This document shows positions 9,246 through 18,994 of a DNA stretch of 64,000 bases, piece by piece (position 1 is the stretch's first letter; every line of letters begins with the position of its first letter). Position numbers and translations under genes: made by a program. Origin of the DNA: Actinophytocola sp. (GTDB lineage: Bacteria > Actinomycetota > Actinomycetes > Mycobacteriales > Pseudonocardiaceae); contig NZ_WHTD01000008.1 of assembly GCF_009379765.1 (NCBI RefSeq), positions 1-64,000 on the forward strand, written 5' to 3'. The notes under the pieces were generated by a model that was not told the origin of the DNA, did no database searches, and saw only the letters and a list, made by a program, of their open reading frames with translations.

Positions 9246-11030
9246 ATGCACGTTCTCGCCACCGCCGGCCACGTCGACCACGGCAAGTCGACGCTGGTCC
9301 GCGCGCTGACCGGGATCGAGCCCGACCGGCTGGCCGAGGAGCGCCGCCGCGGCATGACCCTCGACCTGGGTTTCGCGTGGACCACGCTGCCCGGCGGCGA
9401 GACCGTCGCGTTCGTCGACGTGCCCGGCCACGAGCGGTTCATCTCCACCATGCTCGCCGGTGTCGGCCCGGTGCCCGGCGTGGTCGTCGTGGTCGCCGCG
9501 GACGAGGGCTGGCGGGCCCAGACCAGCGAGCACGTCGAGGTGCTCGACTCGCTCGGCGTGCGGCACGGCCTGCTCGTCGTCACCCGGGCCGACCTCGCCG
9601 ACCCCGCGCCGGCGCTGGCCTACGCGCGAGAGCGGCTGAGGCGGACGTCGCTCGGTGACGTCGAGGCACTCGCGGTCAGCGCGGTCACCGGCGCCGGCCT
9701 CGACGAGCTGCGCGCGGCGCTGTCCCGGCTGGTCGCCCGGCTGCCCGCGCCGGTCACCGACGGCCGGGTCCGGCTGTTCGTCGACCGCGCGTTCACCGTG
9801 CGGGGGAGCGGCACGGTCGTCACCGGCACGTTGGGTGCGGGCACGATCCACCAGAACGACCGGCTGCTGCTCGCCCCGGCCGGCACCGAGGTCCGGGTGC
9901 GCGGGCTGGAGTCGATGGGGGACAAGCACGACGACGTCGCGGCGGTCGCCCGGGTCGCGGTGAACCTGCGCGGGCTGCCGGTCGAGGACGTCCGCCGCGG
10001 GCACGTGCTGATCACGCCGGACCGCTGGGTGCTCACCGACATCGCCGACGTGCGGTTGACCTCGCTCGACCCGACCGACCTGCCCGGCGACCTGATGCTG
10101 CACATCGGCTCGGCCGCGGTGCCGTGCCGGGCGCGACCGTTCGGTGAGGACACCGCGCGGCTGCGGCTGGCCGCCCGGCTGCCGTTGGAGCCCGGGGACC
10201 GGGCGGTGCTGCGCGAGCCGTCGAGCCGGCTCACCACAGGGGTCGTCGTGCTCGACGTCGACCCGCCGGAGCTGCGCAGGCGCGGGGCCGCGCTGAACCG
10301 GGCGATCGAGCTGGAGGACGCCACCGGCCAACCGGACGTGCTGGTCGAGGTGGCCCGGCGGGGCAGCGTCACCCGCGAGTGGCTCGTCGCGCTGGGCGTG
10401 CTGGGCGGCGCCGACCCGGCGCCCGCCGAGCTGGTCGAGGTCGGCGAGCACCTCGTCGACCAGGACACCTGGCAGCGTTGGGGCAAGGAGCTCGCCGCCG
10501 CGGTCGACGCCCACCGCCAGTCGGCGCCGCTGGAACCGGGACTGCCGGCCAAGGCGGCCGCGCAGGCCATCGGCGCGCCGGACCTGCGGCTGGTCGAGGC
10601 CCTGGTCCGCGACTCGGGCGGCGCGCTGGTCGCCCGCGGCGGCCGGATCGCCCGGCCCGGTGCCGCCCCTGGTTTCAGCAACGCGGCCCGCCGCGCCCTC
10701 GACGACGTGTGCGCGCGGCTGGCGGCCGACCCGTTCGCGGCGCCGAGCGTGCCGGAGCTCGCCGAGGCCGGCCTGACCCGCGAGATCCTGGCCGCGGCCG
10801 CCGCGGCGGGCATGGTCCTGCGGCTGCCCGGCGAGGTGATCCTGCACCCGTCCGCGCCGCGGGCCGCCGTCGCCGCGCTCGCCGGCCTCGAGCAGCCGTT
10901 CACCCTGTCCGACGCCCGGCAGGCGCTGGGCACGACGCGGCGGGTGGCGGTGCCGCTGTTCGAGCACCTGGACGCCCTCGGCCTGACCACCCGCGTCGAA
11001 GCCACCCTCCGCCGAGTCACCGCCACCTGA
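9246..11030 (+). CDS. selB: Selenocysteine-specific translation elongation factor
   Basis: MHVLATAGHVDHGKSTLVRALTGIEPDRLAEERRRGMTLDLGFAW, DVPGHERFISTMLAGV, C-terminal winged-helix-type extension; directly follows tRNA-Sec. Confidence 0.96.
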   Translation: MHVLATAGHVDHGKSTLVRALTGIEPDRLAEERRRGMTLDLGFAWTTLPGGETVAFVDVPGHERFISTMLAGVGPVPGVVVVVAADEGWRAQTSEHVEVLDSLGVRHGLLVVTRADLADPAPALAYARERLRRTSLGDVEALAVSAVTGAGLDELRAALSRLVARLPAPVTDGRVRLFVDRAFTVRGSGTVVTGTLGAGTIHQNDRLLLAPAGTEVRVRGLESMGDKHDDVAAVARVAVNLRGLPVEDVRRGHVLITPDRWVLTDIADVRLTSLDPTDLPGDLMLHIGSAAVPCRARPFGEDTARLRLAARLPLEPGDRAVLREPSSRLTTGVVVLDVDPPELRRRGAALNRAIELEDATGQPDVLVEVARRGSVTREWLVALGVLGGADPAPAELVEVGEHLVDQDTWQRWGKELAAAVDAHRQSAPLEPGLPAKAAAQAIGAPDLRLVEALVRDSGGALVARGGRIARPGAAPGFSNAARRALDDVCARLAADPFAAPSVPELAEAGLTREILAAAAAAGMVLRLPGEVILHPSAPRAAVAALAGLEQPFTLSDARQALGTTRRVAVPLFEHLDALGLTTRVEATLRRVTAT

Positions 11031-11031
11031 G

Positions 11032-11130
11032 AACCCCGCGAGTCCAACCCCCAGGACCCGCGAGTCCAACCCCCAGGACCCGCGAGTCCAACGTTCCGGA
11101 CCCGCGAGTCCAACGCTCGGATCGGGGCTC
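11032..11130. repeat. Cluster of GACCCGCGAGTCCAAC short repeats
   Basis: Four near-identical copies; same GGACTCGCGGGTC core recurs at 11198, 14155, 36368 and 63657. Confidence 0.85.
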
Positions 11131-11270
11131 GGCGACGGGCTCGGCGTGCCGGCCACCCGGCCGCGGCCCGGGCCGATCGCGAACAGGGGGACTCGCGGGT
11201 CGGGAGCGGGGGACTCGCGGGGTCTGGGGCATTCGTCACAAGGCGACCACTGTTCGCAAGCCTTGGAAAG

Positions 11271-11296
11271 CTATAATATAGCGTCTACCATAGCCG
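11271..11296 (+). promoter_or_regulatory. AT-rich promoter/operator box upstream of the MaoC-UGSC operon
   Basis: CTATAATATAGCGTCTACCATAGCC; contains a TATAAT hexamer. Confidence 0.55.
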
Positions 11297-11351
11297 CTAC
11301 CGCCCTCGCGGCGAGGTCAGGACACACGGGCGCACGCGAACGGGAGGTCAG

Positions 11352-12548
11352 ATGAGCGACGACGACACGAATCCGGAGTACGGCAAGATCACCGACGAGG
11401 CCGTGGGCAAGCTCAAGGCCAGGCTGGGCAAGCGTTATCCGATCCAACAGCCGTACCTGCGGTACGTGAACCAGGACAGCATCGCGCACGTGGCGCGGAG
11501 CATCGGTGACGACAACCCGCTGTACGTGGATCCCAAGTACGCCACCACGACCCGCTACGGCAGGCTCGTCGCGCCGCCGGCGATCTACTACGCCGCCGCC
11601 TGGGGTAGCTGGGACCTGCGCCGCGGCCAGGGCCTGCCGGGCGTGCACGGCCTGCACTCCGGCGACCAGTGGCGGTACTTCCAGCCGCTGTTCGAGGGCG
11701 ACGAGCTGCACGCCACCAAGGAGCTCGTCCGCGCCGACCCGATGGAGGGACGGCTCGCCGGCAAGAAGATGTACATCCAGGCCGACGAGATCCGCTTCTA
11801 CAACCAGAAGGACGAGCTCGTCGCGGTCCAGGTCATGCCGGTGATCCGGGCCGAGCGCGAGGAGTCGAAGAAGCGCGGCAAGTACACCAAGATCCAGAAG
11901 TCGACGTACACGGACGAGGAGATCGCCCAGATCGACGCCGAGCTCGAGCGTGAGGTGGCGCGCGGTGGCACGCCGCGCTACTGGGAGAGCGTCGAGGTCG
12001 GCGAGGCCACCGAACCGGTGGTGAAGGGCCCGCTCACGCTGCCGGACATGGTGACGTGGCTGCAGGGCATCGGCTCGCCGCACGTGCGCAGCGGCAAGTA
12101 CTGGATGGAGTACCGCAAGTCCTCGCCGAAGGTGGCGGTGAAGGACCCGGTCACCGGCATCCCGCAGGCGGTGGAGCGGGTGCACTGGGACGACTTCATG
12201 GCAGCCGAGATCGGCATGCCGGCGGCCTACGACTACGGCTCCCAACGCGGCGGCTACGCGACGTACTTCGCCACCAACTGGGTGGGCGACGACGGCTGGG
12301 TGGCCGAGCTCGACTTCCAGTACCGCGGCATGTTCTTCAACGGCGACGTCTTCCGCATCAACGGAAAGGTCGTGGACAAGTGGCGCGGCGCGAAGACCGG
12401 AACCGGCTACGTCAAGGTCGAGTTCCACACCGTCAACAACCGCGGTGACGACATCATGCCGGGGACGGGGATCATGGCGCTCCCGTCCGAGAAGACCGGT
12501 CCCGTCGAGTTCCCGGTGGACGTCCGGGACGACGGCCGCGCCGAGTAG
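11352..12548 (+). CDS. Tandem hot-dog (MaoC / FAS1-like) dehydratase
   Basis: YVNQDSIAHVARSIGDDNPLYVDPKYATTTRYGRLVAPPAIYYAA, HSGDQWRYFQPLFEGDELHA. Confidence 0.8.
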   Translation: MSDDDTNPEYGKITDEAVGKLKARLGKRYPIQQPYLRYVNQDSIAHVARSIGDDNPLYVDPKYATTTRYGRLVAPPAIYYAAAWGSWDLRRGQGLPGVHGLHSGDQWRYFQPLFEGDELHATKELVRADPMEGRLAGKKMYIQADEIRFYNQKDELVAVQVMPVIRAEREESKKRGKYTKIQKSTYTDEEIAQIDAELEREVARGGTPRYWESVEVGEATEPVVKGPLTLPDMVTWLQGIGSPHVRSGKYWMEYRKSSPKVAVKDPVTGIPQAVERVHWDDFMAAEIGMPAAYDYGSQRGGYATYFATNWVGDDGWVAELDFQYRGMFFNGDVFRINGKVVDKWRGAKTGTGYVKVEFHTVNNRGDDIMPGTGIMALPSEKTGPVEFPVDVRDDGRAE

Positions 12549-12557
12549 GAGAGGACC

Positions 12558-13103
12558 ATGACGCTGCACGTGTTCCGGCCGGTGCCGTTCGACGACCAGC
12601 AGCAGCTCCAGTTCGCCCGCCGGCTGGACACGTTGCGCGGCAAGCGGGTCGGCTTCATCGGCAACCTCAAGCCGAACTGCGACGTTCTGCTGCACACCAC
12701 CGAGGACCTGCTCGGTGCGCGGCAGGGGATCGCGGGCACGGTCTACCGCGAGAAGGCGAGCTGCAGCAGCGGCGCGCCGGTCGCGATGCTCGACGAGATC
12801 GGCGACACCTGCGACGCGGCCGTCGTCGCCCTCGGCGATTGAGGCTCCTGCACGTCGTGGAGTGTCCATGACGCCGTGGAGCTGGAGAAGCGCAACCTGC
12901 CGACGGTCACGATCGTCGGTGAGACGTTTCGGATGATCGCCGAGTACGAGAGCGAGGGCCTCGGGCTCGCCGGGCTGCCGCTCGCGATCGTCGAGTACCC
13001 GATGGGTGGCGTGCCGACCGAGGAGGCCGTCGCGCGGGCACATCGCGCGTTCGACCAGGTCCTGGCCGGGCTCACCGGTCCCGTCGGCAACGGAGGTACC
13101 TGA
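12558..13103 (+). CDS. UGSC-motif selenoprotein no. 1 (TGA at 12840-12842 read as Sec)
   Basis: The two split ORFs are in one frame: ...DAAVVALGD-U-GSCTSWSVHDAVELEKRNLPTVTIV... to TGA at 13103; overlaps the next gene start. Confidence 0.92.
12854..12872 (+). promoter_or_regulatory. Putative bacterial SECIS hairpin no. 1
   Basis: GTCGTGG-AGTGT-CCATGAC, 7 bp stem (one GU), starting 14 nt after the T of UGA. Confidence 0.75.
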
Positions 13104-14152
13104 TGTCGTTCGCTGGCAAGGAGATCACCGGTGACCTGCTCGCCTACGACGACGTCGAGGCCATGGGCGAGGAGTTCTACGGCGAGAAGTGGACCGACGG
13201 CCTGCCGGTCGTAGCCCCGACCGCGGACCGCGTCGAGCGCATGCTCGGCGCGGCCGACGGCGGCGAGCTGCTGGGGACGATGCCGCCGCGGTGGCGGCGG
13301 ACGTTCGTGCACCACGTGGCGGTCAACGCGGTGCTCGCGGGGTGCCGGCCGGAGTATTTTCCCGTTGTGCTGGCGGGGGTTCGGGCGATCCTCGATCCCA
13401 GGCTGAACCTCTACGGGGTGCAGGGGACGACCAACCCGGCCGGCGTGATGCTGGTCGTGAACGGCCCGGCGCGGCTGGCGCTGGACGTCAACAGTGGCCA
13501 CAACCTCTTCGGCCAGGGCTGGCGCGCCAACGCCACCATCGGCCGCGCGATCCGGCTGTGCATGATCAATATCGGCGGCGGTCTGCCCGTGCTGGGCGAC
13601 ATGTCCACATTGGGCAACCCGAACAAGTACGGGTCGTGCATCGCGGAGAACGAGGAGGAAAGCCCGTGGGCTCCGTTCCATGTGGAGCGTGGCTTCGGTG
13701 CTGACGAGTCGGTGGTCACCGCGGCGGGCGTGACCGCGCCGCAGAACATCGCGATCCTGTCCCAAGACCCGGTCGCGATCCTCGACGGCATCGCCGGCGC
13801 GCTGATGAGCAGCGGGAGCAACCTGCTGCTGTTCACCGCGCAGCCCCTGGTGGTGATCGGCCCGGTGCACGCGAAGCACCTGGCTCGCAACGGCTACGAC
13901 AAGCCGTCGATCCGCCGGTACCTGTGGGAGCACGGCACGATCGAGCTGACCGGTGTGGGCGGCACCGACGGCAAGGCCATGCGCGAGTGGAAGGCGCGGT
14001 GCGTCCACGTCGAGGGCTCCCGGGAGTTCCTCCGCCCGTCGGTGACGCCCGAGGACATCGGGATCGTCGTGGCGGGCGGGAAGAGCGGGCCGCACAGCGC
14101 GGTGCTGCAGCCGTTCAACATCACCCAGCTGGTGAGCATGGCGGTGTCCTGA
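13103..14152 (+). CDS. UGSC-associated partner protein, paralog 1 (uncharacterised)
   Basis: WTDGLPVVAPTADRVERML, VLAGCRPEYFPVVLAG, GTTNPAGVMLVVNGPARL, GQGWRANATIGRAIRLCMINIGG, CIAENEEESPWAPFHVERG. Confidence 0.85.
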   Translation: MSFAGKEITGDLLAYDDVEAMGEEFYGEKWTDGLPVVAPTADRVERMLGAADGGELLGTMPPRWRRTFVHHVAVNAVLAGCRPEYFPVVLAGVRAILDPRLNLYGVQGTTNPAGVMLVVNGPARLALDVNSGHNLFGQGWRANATIGRAIRLCMINIGGGLPVLGDMSTLGNPNKYGSCIAENEEESPWAPFHVERGFGADESVVTAAGVTAPQNIAILSQDPVAILDGIAGALMSSGSNLLLFTAQPLVVIGPVHAKHLARNGYDKPSIRRYLWEHGTIELTGVGGTDGKAMREWKARCVHVEGSREFLRPSVTPEDIGIVVAGGKSGPHSAVLQPFNITQLVSMAVS

Positions 14153-14154
14153 GC

Positions 14155-14212
14155 GGGGAACTCGCGGGTCGAGAATGGGGGACTCGCGGGTCCTGGGGGT
14201 TGGACTCGCGGC
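14155..14212. repeat. GGACTCGCGGGTC-type short repeats
   Basis: GAACTCGCGGGTC...GGGACTCGCGGGTCC...GGACTCGCGG. Confidence 0.8.
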
Positions 14213-14345
14213 TTGGCGCCAGCCTCGCACCGACCAACGCAAGCTCAGGGGACCGTGACGGCACCCAACCACCAACCGACAGCGATCCGCACCATCCGCT
14301 GGAACGCAACCAACACTTTTAATTCCGGGGAGGCGGACTAGCGAA
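14213..14345. repeat. Dispersed ~150 bp repeat R1, copy 1
   Basis: CACCGACCAACGCAAGCTCAGGGGACCGTGACGGCACCCAACCACCAACC...GGAACGCAACCAACACTTTTAATTCCGGGGAGGCGGACTAGCG shared with 26.6, 30.3 and (inverted) 41.9 kb. Confidence 0.85.
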
Positions 14346-15323
14346 GTGGCAGCGGGACGGGTGTCCGTGTGCCCCGCGGTCCTCCAGCTCCGGCACCTCC
14401 TCGGCGCAGATGTCGGCGGCCTTCCAGCACCTCGTCCGGAACGTGCATCCCGACGGCAGGTCGGTCGGGCTCGGCAGGTCGCCCTCGAGCAGGATCCGGT
14501 GCACGCTGTCGCGCTTCGACGGGTCCGGGATCGGCACCGCGGAGAGCAGCGCCTGGGTGTACGGGTGGGTCGGCCGCTCGTAGATGTCGTGCTCGTCGCC
14601 CAGCTCGACGATCTTCCCGAGGTACATCACCGCGACCCGGTCGGAGATGTGCCGCACCACGGACAGGTCGTGCGCGATGAACACATAGGACAGTCCGAAG
14701 TCGGCCTGGATGTCGGCCAGCAGGTTGATCACCTGCGCCTGCACGGAGACGTCCAGCGCGGACACCGGCTCGTCGCAGACGATCACCTCGGGGTCCAGTG
14801 CCAGGACCCGCGCGATGCCGATCCGCTGCCGCTGCCCGCCGGAGAACTGGTGCGGATACCGGTCCACGAACGAGGGATCCAGCCCGACCCGCTCCAGCAG
14901 CTCCCCGGCCCGTGCCCGGTGCTTGGCCCGCGGCACGATCCCGCGGTGGATCGCCCACGCCTCGGTCACGAGGTCGCCGACGGTCATCCTCGGGTTCAGC
15001 GACGCGTAGGGGTCCTGGAAGATGATCTGGATCTTGCGGCGCACCTCGCGCAGCTCGCGGCGGTTCATCGAGAACACGTCCCGCCCGCGGTAGAACACCC
15101 GGCCCTCGGTCGGCTCGTCCAGCCGCAGCAGCGTGCGGCCGAGCGTGGACTTCCCGCAGCCCGACTCCCCGACCAGCCCGAGCGTCTCGCCCTCGTGCAG
15201 CTCGAAGCTGACCCCGTTGACCGCCTTCACCTGGCCGGTGGTTCGCCGAACCCCGGTACCTTCCTTGATGGGGAACCACTTGACCACGTTCTCCACCCGC
15301 AGCACAGGCTCCTCAGCGTTCAC
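14319..15323 (-). CDS. Oligopeptide/dipeptide ABC transporter ATP-binding protein (OppF/DppF type)
   Basis: [55 protein letters not shown]-terminal oligo_[18 protein letters not shown]-terminus SPPPRN* encoded in repeat R1. Confidence 0.92.
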   Translation of the reverse strand: MNAEEPVLRVENVVKWFPIKEGTGVRRTTGQVKAVNGVSFELHEGETLGLVGESGCGKSTLGRTLLRLDEPTEGRVFYRGRDVFSMNRRELREVRRKIQIIFQDPYASLNPRMTVGDLVTEAWAIHRGIVPRAKHRARAGELLERVGLDPSFVDRYPHQFSGGQRQRIGIARVLALDPEVIVCDEPVSALDVSVQAQVINLLADIQADFGLSYVFIAHDLSVVRHISDRVAVMYLGKIVELGDEHDIYERPTHPYTQALLSAVPIPDPSKRDSVHRILLEGDLPSPTDLPSGCTFRTRCWKAADICAEEVPELEDRGAHGHPSRCHFASPPPRN

Positions 15324-16356
15324 CGCGCACCACCTCCGCGCCGAAGTGACAGGCCGCCCGGCGGCCGGGCGCCACCTCGACCGCGTCCGGCCGGTCCGTC
15401 GCACACATGTCCTCGGCCAGCGGGCAGCGCGGGTGGAACTCGCAGCCCGCCGGGATGGCGGACAGGTTCGGCGGCGACCCGTCGATCGCCTCCAGCCGGC
15501 CACCCTTCTGGTCCGCCCGCGGGATCGAGCGCATCAGCGCCCGGGTGTACGGGTGCGCGGGACCGTCGTACACCTCGGCGATCGACCCGTACTCGATGCC
15601 GCGGCCGGCGTACATGACGACCGCGTGGTCGGCGACCTCGGCCACCACGCCGAGGTCGTGGGTGATGAGCACCAGACCCATGCCGAGGTCGTGCCGAAGC
15701 TCCGCCAGCAGCGCCATGATCTGCGCCTGCACGGTGACGTCGAGCGCGGTGGTCGGCTCGTCGGCGATCAGCAGGTCCGGCTCCAGCGCGATGGCCATCG
15801 CGATCATCACCCGCTGCCGCATGCCGCCGGAGAACTGGTGCGGGTAGTCGCCGATCCGGTTGCGCGCGTTGGGGATCCGCACCCGGTCGAGCAGCTCGGC
15901 CGCTCTCGTCGAGGCGTCGGCATGGGAGAGCCCGCGGTGCACCCGGAACATCTCCGCGATCTGGAACCCGACCGTGAACACCGGGTTCAGCGCGGTCAGC
16001 GCGTCCTGGAAGATGATCGCGATCCGCTCCCCGCGGATGCGCCGCAGCTCCTTGCGGGACAGCGTCAGCAGATCCACGTCGTCGAACAGCACCTCGCCGC
16101 CGGTGACGTAGCCGGGTGGCGACTCGATGATGCCGAGCACCGCCCGCGCGGCCACCGACTTGCCCGACCCGGACTCGCCGAGGATCGCCAGCGTCTCCCC
16201 GCGGTTGACCGAATAGGACAGTCCGTTGACCGCGTTGGTCAGGCCGTAGGAGGTGCGGTACTCGACCCGCAGGTCGCGCACCTCCAGCAGCGGCCGGCCC
16301 GGGGCCGCGTCCGTGCGCCGCGGCACGGCCCGGGTCGAGGACACAGGCGAGCCCAT
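15313..16356 (-). CDS. Oligopeptide/dipeptide ABC transporter ATP-binding protein (OppD/DppD type)
   Basis: [69 protein letters not shown]. Confidence 0.92.
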   Translation of the reverse strand: MGSPVSSTRAVPRRTDAAPGRPLLEVRDLRVEYRTSYGLTNAVNGLSYSVNRGETLAILGESGSGKSVAARAVLGIIESPPGYVTGGEVLFDDVDLLTLSRKELRRIRGERIAIIFQDALTALNPVFTVGFQIAEMFRVHRGLSHADASTRAAELLDRVRIPNARNRIGDYPHQFSGGMRQRVMIAMAIALEPDLLIADEPTTALDVTVQAQIMALLAELRHDLGMGLVLITHDLGVVAEVADHAVVMYAGRGIEYGSIAEVYDGPAHPYTRALMRSIPRADQKGGRLEAIDGSPPNLSAIPAGCEFHPRCPLAEDMCATDRPDAVEVAPGRRAACHFGAEVVRGER

Positions 16357-17183
16357 CACTGCCAGCCGAGCCACTCGCGAACCCCGCGGCCCATGACCCA
16401 CCCGAGATCGGTGGGGGAGAGGAACCCGAGCTCGTCGACGAACAGCCTGCGCACCTCGTCGTAGGTGCACGACAGCCGGGTGAGGTCGCTGCCCCAGAAC
16501 ACCCGCCGCGGCTCGAACGCGTCGACCACCCGGCGGATCCGGTCGTGCAGCGACGGGCAGGGATAGCCCTCCGTGACGTTGCTGGGCAGGCAGGTGGCCT
16601 TCACCGCGACGTTGTCGTACTTGGCGAGCTTCACCAGGTCGTCGAGCACCGGGTCCATGCCCGCGTCGCGCACGTCGGTCCGCAGCGCAAGGTGGTCCAG
16701 CGTCAGGCGCAGGTTCGGGTGGCGCGCGGCGATCCGGTCCACGGACTCGAGCCCGCCGGGCGCGAACACCATCACCGGCACGCCCGCGGCCTCGGCCTCC
16801 GGCCACATCCAGTCCGCGGTGCCGTCGGTGAGCCAGTCCGCTGCCGGGCCTCGGCTGAACGTCACCCGGATGCCGAGCATGCCCGCCTCGTCCCGCCAGG
16901 TCGCGAGCTTGCCGCGGCTCGCCTGGTCGGTGAGCGTGATCCGGCCCATCACCCGGAACTTGTCCGGGTGCGCCCGCGCGGCGGCGAGGCAGGTGTCGTT
17001 GCGGTCGCCCTCGAACGACGGCGGCACGAGCACCGTGGCGTCCACGCCGGCGGCCGCCATCTCGGCGAGCAGCTCATCGGCGGAGAACTGGTCGCCGTGG
17101 GCGAAGTCCCGGCCGCCGGGTGGCCACGGGCGGTCCGGCGTCTCGGGGTCCCAGATGTGCGCCTGGGCGTCAGTGATGATCAC
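16356..17183 (-). CDS. Amidohydrolase family protein (TIM-barrel, amidohydro_2-like)
   Basis: MIITDAQAHIWDPETPDRPWPPGG, RHPNLRLTLDHLALR, FEPRRVFWGSDLTRLSCTYDEV. Confidence 0.85.
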   Translation of the reverse strand: MIITDAQAHIWDPETPDRPWPPGGRDFAHGDQFSADELLAEMAAAGVDATVLVPPSFEGDRNDTCLAAARAHPDKFRVMGRITLTDQASRGKLATWRDEAGMLGIRVTFSRGPAADWLTDGTADWMWPEAEAAGVPVMVFAPGGLESVDRIAARHPNLRLTLDHLALRTDVRDAGMDPVLDDLVKLAKYDNVAVKATCLPSNVTEGYPCPSLHDRIRRVVDAFEPRRVFWGSDLTRLSCTYDEVRRLFVDELGFLSPTDLGWVMGRGVREWLGWQ

Positions 17184-17208
17184 GTGTGCACGCTCCCGTT
17201 GTCGTCGG

Positions 17209-18930
17209 TCATCTGGGTTCCCGGTCGGCGGGCGGCTCGACGCGGCGGCTGACCGGGACGCCCTGCCCGTGGTTGCCGATGTAGGCGCGGGACTGGTTGC
17301 GGCCCGGGTTGCCGGCCACCACCACGTCGATCCACTCAGGACGCATGAGCCCGCGCACCGGCCGGCCGGTCTCCTCGGCGTCGGCGTACTCGGCGGGGGC
17401 CTTGCCGCGGGCGACGAGGTCCGGCCACTCGAACTTCTTCCCGCTGACGCCGCGCCCGTAGCGGGCCACCCACGCGCCGTCCAGCCACACGTTGTCGTAG
17501 AGGTAGCGGCGCACGTCGTCCTTGGTGAGCCCCTCCGCGGCGATGATCCCGGCGATCGCCGGGCCGAGCACCACGAACGGGTGCTGCTTCTCGTAGATGA
17601 AGTTGTGGTAGCACCACGGGCCGAGCACGTCGGTCATCAGCCGGGCGATCGTCGCCAGGTGGTCGGTGGCGCGGGCGCCGCAGCTGTAGATCGGCGCGCT
17701 GGCCGCGTAGACGCTGCGGACCGTCACGACGTCGTCGGCCTCGGTGAAGCCGCGGTCGACCCGGTAGGGCGCCCAGCCGATGTCGCGGACCGCGGCCTCG
17801 TGCTCGGCGAGCGCGACGTTGAAGGTCGCGCCGATCGCGCCCTTGTCCGTCTCGTCCGGGATCGGCCGCAGGCCGGCCACGTTGCGCAGGTAGAGCCGCA
17901 GGAACCGGCCGACCGACGTGTTGGCCCGCGGGCCGACCCGCAGCGCGCCGGTGCCGGAGTTGAAGTCCAGCTCCTTCGCCAACGGTCCACTGAGGATCAC
18001 CATCGGCTCCCAGCCCGGGGTGCTGCCGGCGTCCTCGACGCGGAACTCCGGGTCGGCGGTCGCCTCCACGGCCGCGACGAGGATCGGCATGTACTCGGGC
18101 CGGCAGCCGGCCATGACGCCGTTGACCGCGACGGTGTGGACGGTCGCCTCGCGGCTCGCCGGCAGCAGGACGCCGAGGACCTCGTCGGGGTCGCGGTCGG
18201 TGTGCCGGAGGAACCGCGCGACCCGCTGTGGCGTCGGCGGGACGACCGGGAGGCCGTCGGTCCAGTGCCGGTCGGTGAAGCCGTCGAGGATGTCGTCGTA
18301 GGTACCGCGCAGGACGATCTCGGCCCGGCCCGGCTCCGCCGCCTCCTGCCGGGTGGTGTGGCCGGGCTGGACGAGCACCCCGTCGAACAGCGCCGGCAGC
18401 ACCCGTTCGTCCACCTTGGACTCGAAGGTGGCGGCGGAGTCGGTCAGCATCACGCCCGGGTAGACCGCGAGCGGGATGTCGGCCACGCCGAGCGCGTCGG
18501 CGATCATGCCGGCCATGACCTCGAACTCGGCTGAGACGATCGCGACCGTCGGGACGCCCGCCCGCTCGATCGCCACGCAGGCCCGCAACACGGCGGGCGT
18601 GCAGGAGCCTCAAGCCCCGACACCGACGACCGCCACGTCTATCCCGTGCCGGCGCAGCCGCTCCGGCAGCCGGGCGACCGCGTCGTGCTCCTCGGCGGTC
18701 GTCCCGTGGATGTTGCCGAACTCGGCGTGGGGGACGAACCCGATGCCGTCGAAGCGCTCCCGGGCGGCCCGCTCGAACCGGGCGAACATGAGGTCGCCCT
18801 TGAACACGTGGTCCCAGACGAAGGCGACCCGCTTGCCGGTGAGGTCGGCCGGCCTGCGGGCGAGGTCGCCGGGCGGCAAGCCGCCGCGGCGCCCCAGCGG
18901 CCAGAGGACCTCGTAATGGGGTTCGGTCAT
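17209..18930 (-). CDS. UGSC selenoprotein no. 2 fused to partner domain (TGA at 18610-18612 read as Sec)
   Basis: MTEPHYEVLWPLG...DVAVVGVGA-U-GSCTPAVLRACVAIERAGVPTVAIV...WTDGLPVVPPTPQRVARF...AGCRPEYMPILVAA; 574 codons in one frame apart from TGA. Confidence 0.92.
18581..18598 (-). promoter_or_regulatory. Putative bacterial SECIS hairpin no. 2
   Basis: GCCCGC-CGTGTT-GCGGGC, perfect 6 bp stem, starting 14 nt after the T of UGA. Confidence 0.75.
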
Positions 18931-18965
18931 CTGCGACCTCGCATGGTCTCGACTGCGGCTCTGCG

Positions 18966-18984
18966 ATACAGAATATATTCTAGC
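18966..18984. promoter_or_regulatory. AT-rich palindromic promoter/operator box
   Basis: TACAGAATATATTCTAGCG; AGAATATATTCT is a perfect palindrome, upstream of UGSC no. 2. Confidence 0.6.
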
Positions 18985-18994
18985 GACGGCGATG

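Noticed and set aside
11032-11130. Possible CRISPR array (regular GACCCGCGAGTCCAAC units)
   Set aside because: Units are 16-20 bp with very short or no spacers, no cas genes nearby, and the same repeat is dispersed singly in other intergenic regions.
8091-11156. 1021-aa reverse ORF spanning selD and the antisense of selB
   Set aside because: Only the selD part (8091-9080) has family motifs; the rest is antisense to selB and tRNA-Sec and arises from high GC.
16545-18534. Long forward ORFs opposite the UGSC fusion and amidohydrolase
   Set aside because: Shadow frames with no recognisable motifs; reverse strand genes have clear family signatures and operon overlaps.
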